The position numbers were made by a program, and so were the translations under genes. Shown piece after piece: positions 44,252 to 54,499 of a stretch of DNA of 64,000 nt. The notes below the pieces were generated by a model. The model worked only from the letters and a program-made list of their open reading frames with translations. It searched no databases and was not told the origin of the DNA. Position 1 is the first letter of the stretch; every line of letters starts with the position of its first letter. The stretch lies in assembly GCA_940337035.1 (NCBI GenBank), contig OW679203.1, forward strand, positions 29,893,495-29,957,494. The letters run 5' to 3'. The stretch is from Agriotes lineatus (Eukaryota > Arthropoda > Insecta > Coleoptera > Elateridae).

Positions 44252-46086
44252 TATAATAATAATAATAATAATAATAATGTCTTTATTATCAGTTTTATAC
44301 AAAACGAAAAAATACAAAATGTGCCAGACGAAGTTCAGCACGGCTGCATCGGCACAACTCCCTGCCGATGCTCCCGCTGCTCTTCCACTGAATCTGCACT
44401 AAGAAAAAAAACAATAATTAATAATTACTTAAAATCGACGCATACATCTCAAACAAATCCCCTGAATCAATAACCACAACTCATAATTATCAAACATAGC
44501 ATAATTAATAATAAAATATCATTCAGCTTTCCCGAACGTTCTGCCTCTGCAACAAATGTATTTTTAATTGTGTTTTAAATTGACTTGTAGTCGTAGAAGA
44601 TGCAAATCTGTCATAGAAACTATTAAAACACTTTGCGATACAAAAACTAAATGATCTCTGGAATAGTTGAGTTTTATGTGAAGTAAATTTAAATTATGTA
44701 CATCTGCACGAAACGTCAATGTTTTGAATAAATTTGGAAAACATTTAGCCATAAAAATTTTATAATAGAGACAGGCTGCATGTAGGTATCTTCTGTTCTC
44801 CATGGTAAGCCAGCCAACTTCTTTCAGTTTGAAAGATATTCTGTCAAACTTTCGTATACCAAAAATCAAGCGCAGACAAAAATTTTGCAATTTCTGAATG
44901 CGCCTTTTATCTATAGAGTCTCGACATGAACCATACACCACGTCACAGTAACTTAACTTAGACAACATTATTACCATCGATTTGTATATTAATGTTATGA
45001 ATATTTTTTATTCTACCATTTTTCTTTCAAGATAGCATAACCAATGATTTACTCGGATTTAAACGTAAACAATGTTTTAAAGAGATTTGATTAAAAACAT
45101 GGAGATCCCGATTAACAGTATTACAAGCAGCAACCGTCTCACTAGGATAAAAAGAGTAGCATAACTGAGTGTCATCGGCGTACAGATGGGAATTGCAATC
45201 TTGTAGTTTTTCAGGGAAGGTAGTTGTGTATATAGTGAATAATAATGCCCCAAAAAGATAGATCCCTGAGGTACTCCGGAGGTAATATTAGTTGATGAAG
45301 ATGATTTCCAGTTTAAAATTACTTTTTGTGTTCTATTAGTAATATAATGTTCGAAGAGTTAGGTCGCATTTTGAGAAAATCCAATAAAATGTAAAATAGA
45401 TAATAAAATGTCATGATTTATTGTATCAAAAGGTTTAGATAAGTCCAATAGTACAAGCAAAGTGAGTTTATTCAAATCAGTAGCCTTAAGTCAGTCATCA
45501 GTCATTAGTTACATTTAAAAGGGCAGTTGTACAGCTGTGACCAAGCCGAAAACCAGATCGCTTGCTAGGTAATATACTATTGACAATAAGAAACTCACGT
45601 ACCTGAATTTCTATGGCCTTCTCCAAAACTTTAGATAGAGTGGGAAGCAAACTTATAGGGCGCAGTTCAGAAACGAATTTAGGAGAAGCAACTTTTGATA
45701 ATGGTATAATTAGAGCTTCTTTCCAGCATTTTGGAAATACAGAATTAGTAAAACAAAAATTAACTGCGCAAAAATTGACAACAAAAATGGCAGACAAGCT
45801 TTTATAACCAAAATTTTAATGTCATCAGAACCTATTGCTTTAGATTTAATATAAGTAATAATTTTTAATACATCCATTTCTGAAATATTTTGAAATTTAA
45901 ATTTAGAAATAACTGAAGATTTAACATTATTGCCATAAAAATCAATTGTTTCTTGAATTTTATCTGAAGGTAACAACAAAGGTATACTTTTGCTAAAATT
46001 ATTATTAATTAGATCAGAATTGGCTTTTTTAGTAGGTATTGGTACTTTTCTGCCCCAAATTACATTAACATTACTGTGTCGATTGG
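44252..46086 (-). pseudogene. CR1/Jockey-superfamily LINE, antisense, inserted in the Penelope-like element
   Basis: Read on the minus strand from 46086: VNVIWGRKVP, LLPSDKIQETIDFY, GSDDI, FPKCWKEALIIPLSKV, LRPISLLPTLSKVLEKAIE, SGFRLGHSCTTALL, GVPQGSI, then a frameshift, LYADDTQLCYSF, LRLNPSKS, and finally LSKLSYCDVVYGS, LQNFCLRLIFGIRKFD and FKLKEVGWLTMENRR. This is nearly a full RT domain with catalytic YADD and a C-terminal domain, broken by at least two frameshifts. It ends in ATT repeats (AAT on the plus strand, 44252-44278) as its 3' tail. There is no endonuclease, so it is 5'-truncated. Confidence 0.85.
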
Positions 46087-46440
46087 AAAAAAAATTATAC
46101 TAGAACCACCTTACATAATCAGACAAAACATCTCCAAACAAGAAAAACCAGTCACTACACACTCTAAAAACTGATAATACAGTTAAAATTCTACCTGCAG
46201 ACAAAAGTAACGCCGTAATGCTGGACATAGACACTCATCAGTGAAGGACAAAATACTAAGCTTAAGAAAGATCCAATACGTACAATAGAAACAAAAAACT
46301 ATAAAACACGTTTCAAACACAAAGACGAATTCACAGATTTTGCAAGACGTTCACTAACGCCACACAATAGTACACCTCCTCATTTTTATGAATTGCCAAA
46401 AATACACAAAACAAATGTATCACTTGTAACGTTTCGCCCA
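46087..46440 (+). pseudogene. Penelope-like element, continuation
   Basis: The plus strand reads LKTDNTVKILPADKSNAVML, KLKKDPIRTIETKNYK and TPHNSTPPHFYELPKIHKTN. The ILPADKGxAxVxxD and TPPxFYGLPKIHK blocks are diagnostic of Penelope RTs. It continues the piece at 43930-44251 in orientation and in protein order. The RT palm and the GIY-YIG endonuclease are not found downstream. Confidence 0.75.
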
Positions 46441-47660
46441 GCAGAAACGCGTTCTTCTGAATTAAAATTAATTCGTGCGTTTTCCCCTAGCGATTTCTAC
46501 ATTACGTTACGAGTTTGAATTTTTCGCCCGCGCGGCCAAATACGTCACCGAGAAATCCCCGCTCCACGTATACGCTGGTTCCCCACTTAGAATATCTGAA
46601 GTGGTTGCAAAATGCACGAAGCACGAAGAGGAGCCCATGAAAGCGCTTCGCGACCGTTCCTCGAGGCATTCATTAGATTCATTGACATTCATTCGCATTC
46701 ATTCCCTCCCTTCGTTCCCTTCCTGACCCTGTCCGACCGTTTAAAGAGAATTTCCCGAATATACTTTGGATCCTGATATCCTTTACTATTTCCCGTAGCT
46801 AAAGTTGAACCAATGCCTCCACTCCTGGAGACCGCGTTTCTAGCTAACATTTAAATAAGTCCAAATTTCCTAAAGGATCAGTTTTCTGAGGCGATGCTCC
46901 ACCAGTGGGGAAACCGTTTTGCTGATCAAACCAATGCCTGTTATAACCTGGGCTTAACGTAGATTGTCGGCCCAAATTCCGGTGTCAAATAATTGTAGCA
47001 AAATTTCCTGGAGGACGTATTCGAAACGAGGGTTTAACAACCAGGCCGTTTCATATGTCAATTTCATAGTAATAATGCCATCAGCCTAACACCGTAAATT
47101 TGCCCGACCCGGCCGTATCGGATTTCATTTTATTGAGGCCCCATACATCGCTTATCTTGAAGGATATTTAAGTTTGTACTTAATATTTGTTGACTACACA
47201 GTTCTACTCACCGTTTCAAACAACTTCCCACCGCTTCTCCGGAGAGCGACCTCCGCAACGATCTTAACCTGCCGTGTGCGGAAGATACGAAGCAGGGCCC
47301 CAGGTGGACAATCATCGTCAGCTCCCATACCATCGTATCCCGCACAAACACAATACCGAACTCCCGGGATTTGCAACCTTAGCACGGTGTCGTAAGGCGT
47401 AAATCATAACATAATCAAATTAACCTATATTTGCAGACACACGTGAGTTCGACATCGAACCTGATATTCGAGCCCGAAGGTTGGCACCACCGCGAATTAC
47501 TTTGGGCAAATCGTCTTCCCGACCAGTGGCGTTCCGAAGATTTTTTCCAAAAACTCGGCCAGTCAGACCATCCACACACAGATGTAAAACGGGTTGCCGG
47601 GACGTAAGGAACTCGCTACAGGACGTCCCGTATAATTAAGAAAATTTATTGTAAAATACA
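46441..47660. other. GC-richer island with unassigned open stretches
   Basis: This block is more GC-rich and CpG-rich than its surroundings. Candidate coding stretches: the plus-strand frame 46475-46726; minus 47385-47214 (CVCAGYDGMGADDDCPPGAL, EGF-like spacing) ending at a good donor (GTGAGT); and plus 47437-47639 (FDIEPDIRARRLAPPRI to TAA) after an acceptor TTTGCAG. They are on opposite strands and cannot all be real. A host gene fragment or an unknown LTR element is possible. Confidence 0.3.
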
Positions 47661-47989
47661 TTTTATTTGGTTTTGGCGAATAATACTTATGTTTGTAAAT
47701 ATTGACCATTATAATTAAACTGTCTAAAATTATCCTGGCGTTTGTTTGTCGATCTCAAAGTGTATATCTGTCTGAACCAAATTAACTCCGACTGATAAGC
47801 TACCCGAAGCTGATTAATTAATTCATAAGCCCTTATTAGCAGAAGGGTAGAACGTTACACACTTAGGCCAATAGTTAGTTCTATAGGTTTACCATGTCAC
47901 TGTCTAGTTAAATATTTACTTACATACTTAATCCATCAACAAAATGGCGATAACTATTTAGAATTACCACCAGTAGAGTATAAGGAAAG

Positions 47990-48580
47990 ATACTAAAAAG
48001 TAAAATTAAAAATGAATACCAACATGAAGAAGAGCAGGCAGGTCAACCACAGACCATCTGTTCTGTGTAACGCAAGTAATAAAAAAGAAAATTGCTGTAC
48101 TCCAAGAACACATCTATTATACATCGATCTAAAAAAAGGATATGATAATGTGCTACAGATCAAGCTCTGGGAAGCACTTGAAAAAACTAATATAAGAGTA
48201 TTAAACTGTAAAAAAATGTATACCAACAGCATCACCACGACAAAATTGGGAAGAAAGATAACGCGACATATAAAACAAGGTTGCTGTATCTCACCAATTC
48301 TTTTTAAGATACTCGTACATAGAGAAAACCCTAAAGACTTGAAAAAGGAAATGCCAGAATATGGGTATACCTATAAACGACAACACTGTATATACGTTAT
48401 GTTTTGCGGATGATCAAATTGTACTAGCGCAAGATTACTACGACTTAGCTTAGAGTATATGACGAGGAAACTTACCGAAGAATACCGAAAGTGGGAGCTA
48501 GACGGTAACATAAATACTGAATACATGTTCATCGGCGGACAACAGCAACTCCTAGTACTGGAAAACGGACAACAGACTTA
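47990..48580 (+). pseudogene. Non-LTR reverse transcriptase, 5' part, split by a mariner
   Basis: Frames on the plus strand read LLYIDLKKGYDNVLQIKLWE (RT fingers with the Asp motif), KMYTNSITTTKLGRKI, QGCCISPILFKI, then CFADDQIVLAQD (catalytic FADD), MTRKLTEEYRKWELD and YMFIGGQQQ, with frameshifts between. The order is that of a LINE RT. I do not assign the clade. The frame breaks at the mariner insertion at 48581 and resumes at 50235 with KQCETFKYL. Confidence 0.75.
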
Positions 48581-50234
48581 GTACAGTCAAAATAGTGTAA
48601 AAATACCATTGACCTGGGAAAAATTGCAACACAAAGGATTATTCTTGCATTATACTCTGAAAAGTGTGTATCTTAACACACTCAAAATCCCCATTAATCC
48701 CGGCCCGGGAAATCAGTCAAAATCCAAGATGGCGGCTAAATTTTCCGATTTTTGCCTTTTTTTCTCTATTTTGCTGCATTTATTGCCGTCAAAAAGATAA
48801 TGTGTATTACTTAAAATAGGTACTTATTATGTACTAAAGCATGCCATTTACATCATACTTTTGAATTACTTGCATACGTATCGTTATACAGTGTCCGCCA
48901 AAAAATCGGCATAATATGGGAAAACAAAATATTTTTGATTTTTCAAAAAAACTTTTTACGTCAATAATTTGTGCTTCTCTAAAAACCTATTTAGCCTCTA
49001 TCATATATACCAAGTGATTTTTACTTATTGTGAAAATTGAGTTTTTCGAAATTGTCAAAATCCAAAAATTACCCTTTTTCATAAATTAAATAAGACTTCA
49101 ATAAGATTTTTTTAGAGTGTGTTATTTTTAGCTAACTGAGCAATCTCAAGGCCAAAAAACACCTATTTTTTTAACTTTAGCTAAAAATAGCAATATGGTT
49201 CTCCACCTCCTCGAAAATTTAAGGTTTATCCATCAGCCGGAAAAGTAATGGCTTCTGTTTTTTGGGATGCCCAGGGAGTAATTCTGATTGATTTCTTACA
49301 AAAAGGAGCTATAATAACAGGCAACTATTATACAAATTTAATATCAAAATTGCGCGAAGCTATAAAGGAAAAACGTCGTGGCAAATTGAAACGTGGTGTT
49401 CTGTATTACCAGGATAATGCACCGAGCCACACTTCTTATGTTGCTATGGCTGCCATAGCCAATGCAGGCTTTGAACTACTTGAACATCAGCCATATTCTC
49501 CAGATCTCGCCCCTAGCGATTACAGAGTGTTCGCCAAACTCAAGGAATAGCTTCGGGGGAAGAATTTTTCATGCAATAATGAAGTAACAGATTGTGTAAA
49601 TCAGTGGTTTGCAGAGATTGGACAATTCTTCTTCCAGAAAGCCGTTACAATGCTGGAGCATCGGCGGGATAAATGCATTAGGCTTAAAGGAGATTACGTA
49701 GAAAAATAAGGTGAGATAAATTTTAATTTTGTAACCGGAAGTTGGTCGGGGACGGAGCATAGAGATCACCCCTCGTGCATTGAAATTACGTTTTCTTGTT
49801 CTTGTAAGTCTGATGCGTAATAAAAGTTCATGTGATGTGTAATACACAATGTGTAATACACAATACATGTAATCATTTTATTTATATAAGAACTGCTTGT
49901 ATATTAATGACAAACATGGCAAATTCAGCCGCCATCTACGATTTTGACTGATTTTCTGGGCCGGGATTAATGGGGATTTTGAGTTGATGTAAATGGCATG
50001 CTTCAGTATATAATAAGTACCTATTTTTAGTGCCCACTATCTTTTTTACGGCAATAAATGCAGCAAAATAGAGAAAAAGGCAAATTCAGCCGCCATCTTG
50101 GATTTTGACTGATTTCCCGGGCCGGGATTAATGGGGATTTTGAGTATGTTAAAATACACACTTTTCACAGTATAATGCAAAAAAAAATAATTAGTGTTGC
50201 AATTTTTCCAGGTCAAAATTTATTTTGACTGTAC
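48581..50234 (+). mobile_element. Mariner-type element with long inverted arms
   Basis: Arms at 48581-48854 and 49986-50234 are inverted and similar over about 250 bp, opening GTACAGTCAAAATA on both sides and containing TCCCCATTAATCCCGGCCC and ATTTATTGCCGT. TA flanks both ends (48579-48580, 50235-50236). An extra partial arm (49916-49985) repeats the CCGCCATCT to TTTTGAG section just inside the right arm. The interior holds the C-terminal half of a transposase. It splits a LINE RT. Confidence 0.8.
49196..49709 (+). pseudogene. Mariner transposase, 5'-truncated
   Basis: The frame begins GSPPPRKFKVYPSAGKVMAS and continues FWDAQGVILIDFL (first catalytic Asp in FWD), LYYQDNAPSHTS (second Asp) and HQPYSPDLAPSDYRVF (third Asp of the DD34D triad). 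A TAG follows at 49548, after which the frame still reads CNNEVTDCVNQWFAEI and CIRLKGDYVEK. The N-terminal helix-turn-helix DNA-binding half is absent. The catalytic triad is complete but the protein cannot bind ends, so this copy is not autonomous. Confidence 0.85.
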
Positions 50235-50560
50235 TAATTAAACAGTGCGAAACATTTAAATATCTTGTAATAGATATAACACACTATGGTAGATAAGATA
50301 AAGCTATTCGACGTAGGAAGCCCGAAAAGCTATATCGCAAATGAACTTTCTTCTATAGGATAAGATTTCTAAGGACAATAAGAAGAACATTTATGACACT
50401 ATAATGAAAAATATAGCTATGTATAGCTCCGAAGTTTGGGAATTAAAAATCAGATCCAAATAAACGCCACTGGCAGCCGAGATAGACTACAGGAGACGAA
50501 CAGCAGCAAAAAATCAAGAAGAGAAAGAATTCCAAACAAACGAATTCGATAAACTCCACT
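50235..50560 (+). pseudogene. Non-LTR reverse transcriptase, 3' part after the mariner
   Basis: Resumes the RT of 47990-48580: KQCETFKYL directly after the insertion, then ITHYG, KDNKKN-like and APKFGN fragments with many stops. Order and strand match, which supports the mariner as a later insertion. Confidence 0.55.
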
Positions 50561-51980
50561 AAGTTCAACTTTAAATTCAGGTTGATAAAATACAAATCTC
50601 AAATTAGATCCCTAACGAAATAAATTTAACGACAAGGAACCAAACTTCCTACTAATTATTTGAATTCGGTATTGAATTTGAATCGGTAAAACTAATAATC
50701 GATAATCGGAGCCAAATTCAAGTAATTCGGAAAAAAATCTTTCTAACCTACGACTCTACATCATAACAGTGTAGATTAGCTATATTTTTCCTTATACGAG
50801 AATCGTTAGACAAGAAACGGAAAAAAATAAAATCCAAATTATTCTTACGAAAATAAATTGTCAACAAGAAGTTGTCAGCATCACGGGTATCATTATTCAA
50901 ACCTCGACTTCAATGTGAAACTTTGGCAATAAAAAAGTTCAAGTGGGAAAAGGGTTATATATATAATCCTCTCGATAGGTGTCTTTGAAATCAAATGACT
51001 TCGCTTTTCTGTTAAAAAATCGTTTTGCTAAGAAAAGACAAGTAAAGCAAGAAAAAACGCGTAGGACACAAAGAAACACTAGAAAAACAAGAAAACACAA
51101 TAGAAAAAACAAAAAGACAAGACAGGGAGGTGATCCATCATGCTGATAGTGGAGGTGTCTAGACTAGAATCTAGTGCCTTCTCCGTCAGAGAATGGTCGC
51201 TATTTTACTTGCTATTTGTTAAATTTTAAATTTGATGTAATAACCAGTACAACGATCTTTATAACGTAGTTTGCTGGTTATTGAATTAATTTTCTTCTCC
51301 AATGTGGTGTTCTTTGTGAATTTTGTATTACTACCTCGCCTTCAGCGCATAACCTCAACTTAACCTAAAAATTTGAACACGTGGTTTCACCTGTTTTTAA
51401 CCAATGATCATTTTGGCCTGAAGATGAAGCCTTTTTAATAAATGTACGTGGAGAAGACTACTGCGTTTTATTGCTTCTAAAAAGACAAGAAACGAAAAAA
51501 AAACAAAATATCAACCTGTGTCTATCAAAATCTCCTAAAATCTAGAAAACGACCACGAAATATAAGAAAAATCACAGTGGGGATCTTGAATAATCGGCAC
51601 GACAAGCAAAACACTGCAGACGAATCGCTACTATAAGAAAAACACGATATTAATCTATACTACTCTGGAAAAGTTAAAAAATTGTGAAAAAACACGTTAG
51701 TCTCACCTACGGTCATCAGAGATGCTTATCGATATCAACACTTGCCACACAGATGGGTGTCCAAAGCTTATTAAAGCCGTGATAAAACGTGGCGTTATGA
51801 TTTGATTTGAAAACTGTTGACGCAAGGCATTAACGGCACCCGGAAAAAAAATTTATAACACCCACTTGTTATGTGTCAATTACAGAACTGTCAACCTGAC
51901 TGAAAAGTTCCCCATAACAGCCATGGCTGTTATACATTTATCAGCCTAGGTCGTTAAGAAATAACAGTACAGTAAAATTT
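50561..51980. other. Anonymous AT-rich DNA
   Basis: No gene recognised. AACCTCAACTTAACCTAAA near 51353 is a short AACCT-like stretch, too short to be telomeric repeat. Confidence 0.5.
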
Positions 51981-51985
51981 TAACA

Positions 51986-52157
51986 TTGGCAATACTGAAA
52001 TGTATTGTTGGTGACACTGTAAGTCTATGTCAAATTCGAGGTTAACAGATTAGGTTTTGCGTCAGTCTGTGTCAAAACTGACCCAAAACCTAACCTAATA
52101 ACAGCAAATTTGACATATACTTGCAGTGTCACCTACAATACATATCAGTATTGCCAA
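51986..52157. repeat. 172-bp foldback element
   Basis: The left arm from TTGGCAATACTGA through GTGACACTGTAAGT, TGTCAAATT and TTAGGTTTTG pairs with the right arm CAAAACCTAA, AATTTGACATATACTTGCAGTGTCAC and CAGTATTGCCAA, around a small loop at about 52064-52077. This is a classic foldback MITE. Complementarity may extend weakly outward. Confidence 0.8.
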
Positions 52158-52614
52158 ACGTAATTTTTTTCCATAGGTGACTCTGATAAGACGAGTTTTC
52201 TAACACCCGTTACTAATACCATTTAACTTTTTCATTTAGATTGCTCTAAAATTTCAACTTTTGTAGGTGTTATGAAAATTATTCAACGACATACGGCCGT
52301 TATCGCATCTAACTAATTCGCGTAAATTCATTAGCCTCGGTCTGACAGCATCGGCCACAAATTTATCCTTGTTTTTTAGATGCTTACTAACGGAATTATG
52401 TCATTAATAACTATAAAAATTAACCTTTAGGCCTCTTGGAATTAGGAATTGGCTTGAGCTAGATAAAAGAAATAATCTAACAAGAGAATATAGGCTAGAC
52501 TACGTTATTAAGACTATTTTTGACCTTGTGTGTAAAATAAGTAAAATAATATGATAGATAGACTTGGTTGAAGATATGGTTTAAATTCTATCAAGGGAAT
52601 GGAGCATATTTTAA

Positions 52615-52795
52615 GAAGATTTTTGATCTTTGATATAAAAGTGATAGAAAAAGTATGTTAGACAGTTGTTGTTGCCGTTGTTAATACCCACACTGGGTTT
52701 GAACCCAGATCCTATGACTCGGAGCAAGGCTTGCACTGTTATATTAGATAGTAACTGGTAGAAATATGTTGGAAATTCTATCATCAAGGGGTTCA
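52615..52795 (-). mobile_element. Possible tRNA-derived SINE 3
   Basis: The minus strand has CAGTGCAAGCCTTGCTCC followed by GATCTGGGTTCAAACCCAG, a strong B-box stem-loop of a tRNA T-arm. The A-box is less clear. The T-arm is followed by (AACAACG)-like and A/T-rich sequence. It is not a tRNA gene because the other arms do not fold. Confidence 0.4.
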
Positions 52796-52859
52796 ACGGT
52801 ATCCAACTAGAACGCCTTAAACAACGATGCAGCGAGAACAAGATCTAGGTTGTGTGTGA

Positions 52860-53380
52860 CATACCTAGTGTAAATAGTGTGACAATATTAATGAACAAAA
52901 GCCAAAAAGAACAACGATAATAAGTGGCGGTAAAAACAATTCATATTCTATCATTAAAAATGCTGTTGCTATGTCGTTTACATATAAATGTGTAGTAGAT
53001 GTACATAAAGGATATGAAAGAAATCGCCAAATAGTGGCCAACTATAAAGATATGACATAAAAACTGCTACAAAAAATAATGTCGTCATAAATACTATTTT
53101 TATAAGAATGTCTTCTTCTTAGAGATTTCAGAGCCAGAGAACGGCCTTCGCGCCGGGCGTGTCACGACAATCGTCGAAAAAATTGGGGCTTCCCCGGTGC
53201 GCGCTCGATTTGAAATTCAAACATTAAGCAAGCTCGCGGCTCGAGAATTTGAACTGAATTTAGGTCGTTTGTCATTCCACCTGGAGCTCGGTCTGTTGGG
53301 CGTTAGTGGTGCTGTCGAAAGAAATTATTTATCAGCAGTGTAGTTTCACGGGCTACCAGACCGGAAAGATAAACAAATCG
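52860..53380. other. Anonymous DNA, GC-richer at the end
   Basis: No gene recognised. 53130-53300 is GC-richer, with CCGGGCG and CTCGCGGCTCGAG words but no long ORF. Confidence 0.4.
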
Positions 53381-53383
53381 AGG

Positions 53384-53596
53384 ATTTTCACGGACAGGGT
53401 GGTTTTGGGGTTAATCTGAGCAGCAAGATGTTGTTCTAATGAGCTCTAAGATTTTCCCGGACAGGGTAGTTTTGGTGCTAATCTGAGCAGCAAGATGTTC
53501 CAATGCGCTCAAAAATTAACAGAACAGGGTATGTATGGGGCTAATATGAGCAGAACGATGTTAAAATGCGCTCTAAGATTAACAAAACGGGGTGTG
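53384..53596 (+). repeat. Minisatellite, about 3.3 units of 62-67 bp
   Basis: The core ACAGGGTxxTTTTGGxGxTAAT, then CTGAGCAGCAAGATGTT and GCTCTAAGATT, recurs with starts near 53393, 53461, 53524 and 53586. The later units are more diverged. Confidence 0.85.
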
Positions 53597-54301
53597 TTTA
53601 TATACAGGATCGCTTTAGGGCAGTTCGAGTAACCCAATCAAGGGAAGTTTTAGGTCAGGTTTAAGGCGGACCCAGGCAGTTCAACTTTTCAAATGTAAGC
53701 CGAGAATAGAACTTGTCTTCGTACCTCGATGATCTTTATTTTATATTCTTTCGAGGGGCCCGACCTGTTGGACCTAGAGCGGGGCTAAAACATAGTTAGA
53801 TGGGAGACGGGGAGTAGAGATTCGTGATTCTAGCAGGGCGGCGAAACTTATGCAATTCGTCGGTTTTACAACGGGACTCTTATCGGACAATCAGCAGGAT
53901 CTTTTGAAAGAATTCTTCAGGTTTTCTTACCCTCCGCGTGACTCCAAATGCATTCTGGTGACTGTGACAGCGCCTACAAATTAATAACAGCAATTGAAAC
54001 GTTCTAAAACAATTTGAAGGCATGCGAAATGTCACAATCTAGTATATGTTATAAAGACCAATATACGTATGTTAGTCAGGTTTTTCTTATTCTATTTCAT
54101 TCGAAAATAATATGAATTCTTGGCTTTCTGATCCTATCCATAATGGCAATTATTAGAGAAAAATAATTTGCCAAAATTCATCCTGATTAGAGCAAAATAT
54201 TACATTTTGAAAATATTATAAATGAATATAGGCAGTTTAATACCATATCTAAATAAAACAGCATGTCTTTCATTAAGATAGATTGCCCACTGATGACATC
54301 T

Positions 54302-54493
54302 TTAATTTCTTCTTCTTCTTTCTGTGCTTCTTCCGATTCCATAGTTTTGTGCGTATTTCAGTGATTCTTCTTCCGATTGGTGATTTGTATTTACCCGTTC
54401 GTTGACATTTTCCACCTTGCACTGTTGTCTAATACTCTCACTCCTTTTATTGTATAGAAGTGTTTTTTCAGAAATTTTACAAATTATCTTCAT
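54302..54493 (-). pseudogene. LINE C-terminal fragment
   Basis: The minus frame reads SESIRQQCKVENVNERVN followed by SLKYAQN and a basic end, with a GAAGAAGAAGAAATT tail. The R-x-x-C-K-V-E-N-x-N-x-x-V wording is common at the C-terminus of some insect LINE RTs. Short, and the call is tentative. Confidence 0.4.
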
Positions 54494-54499
54494 TTTTTT

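Noticed and set aside
44240..44473. ORF with Asn run
   Set aside because: Starts in the (AAT)n tail of the antisense LINE and continues through its 3' UTR.
50561..52600. Telomeric AACCT-type repeats
   Set aside because: Only isolated AACCTCAACTTAACCT-like and AACCTAACCTAATA words; no array.
52690..52765. tRNA gene on the minus strand
   Set aside because: The T-arm is good, but the acceptor, D and anticodon arms do not fold; better explained as a tRNA-derived SINE.
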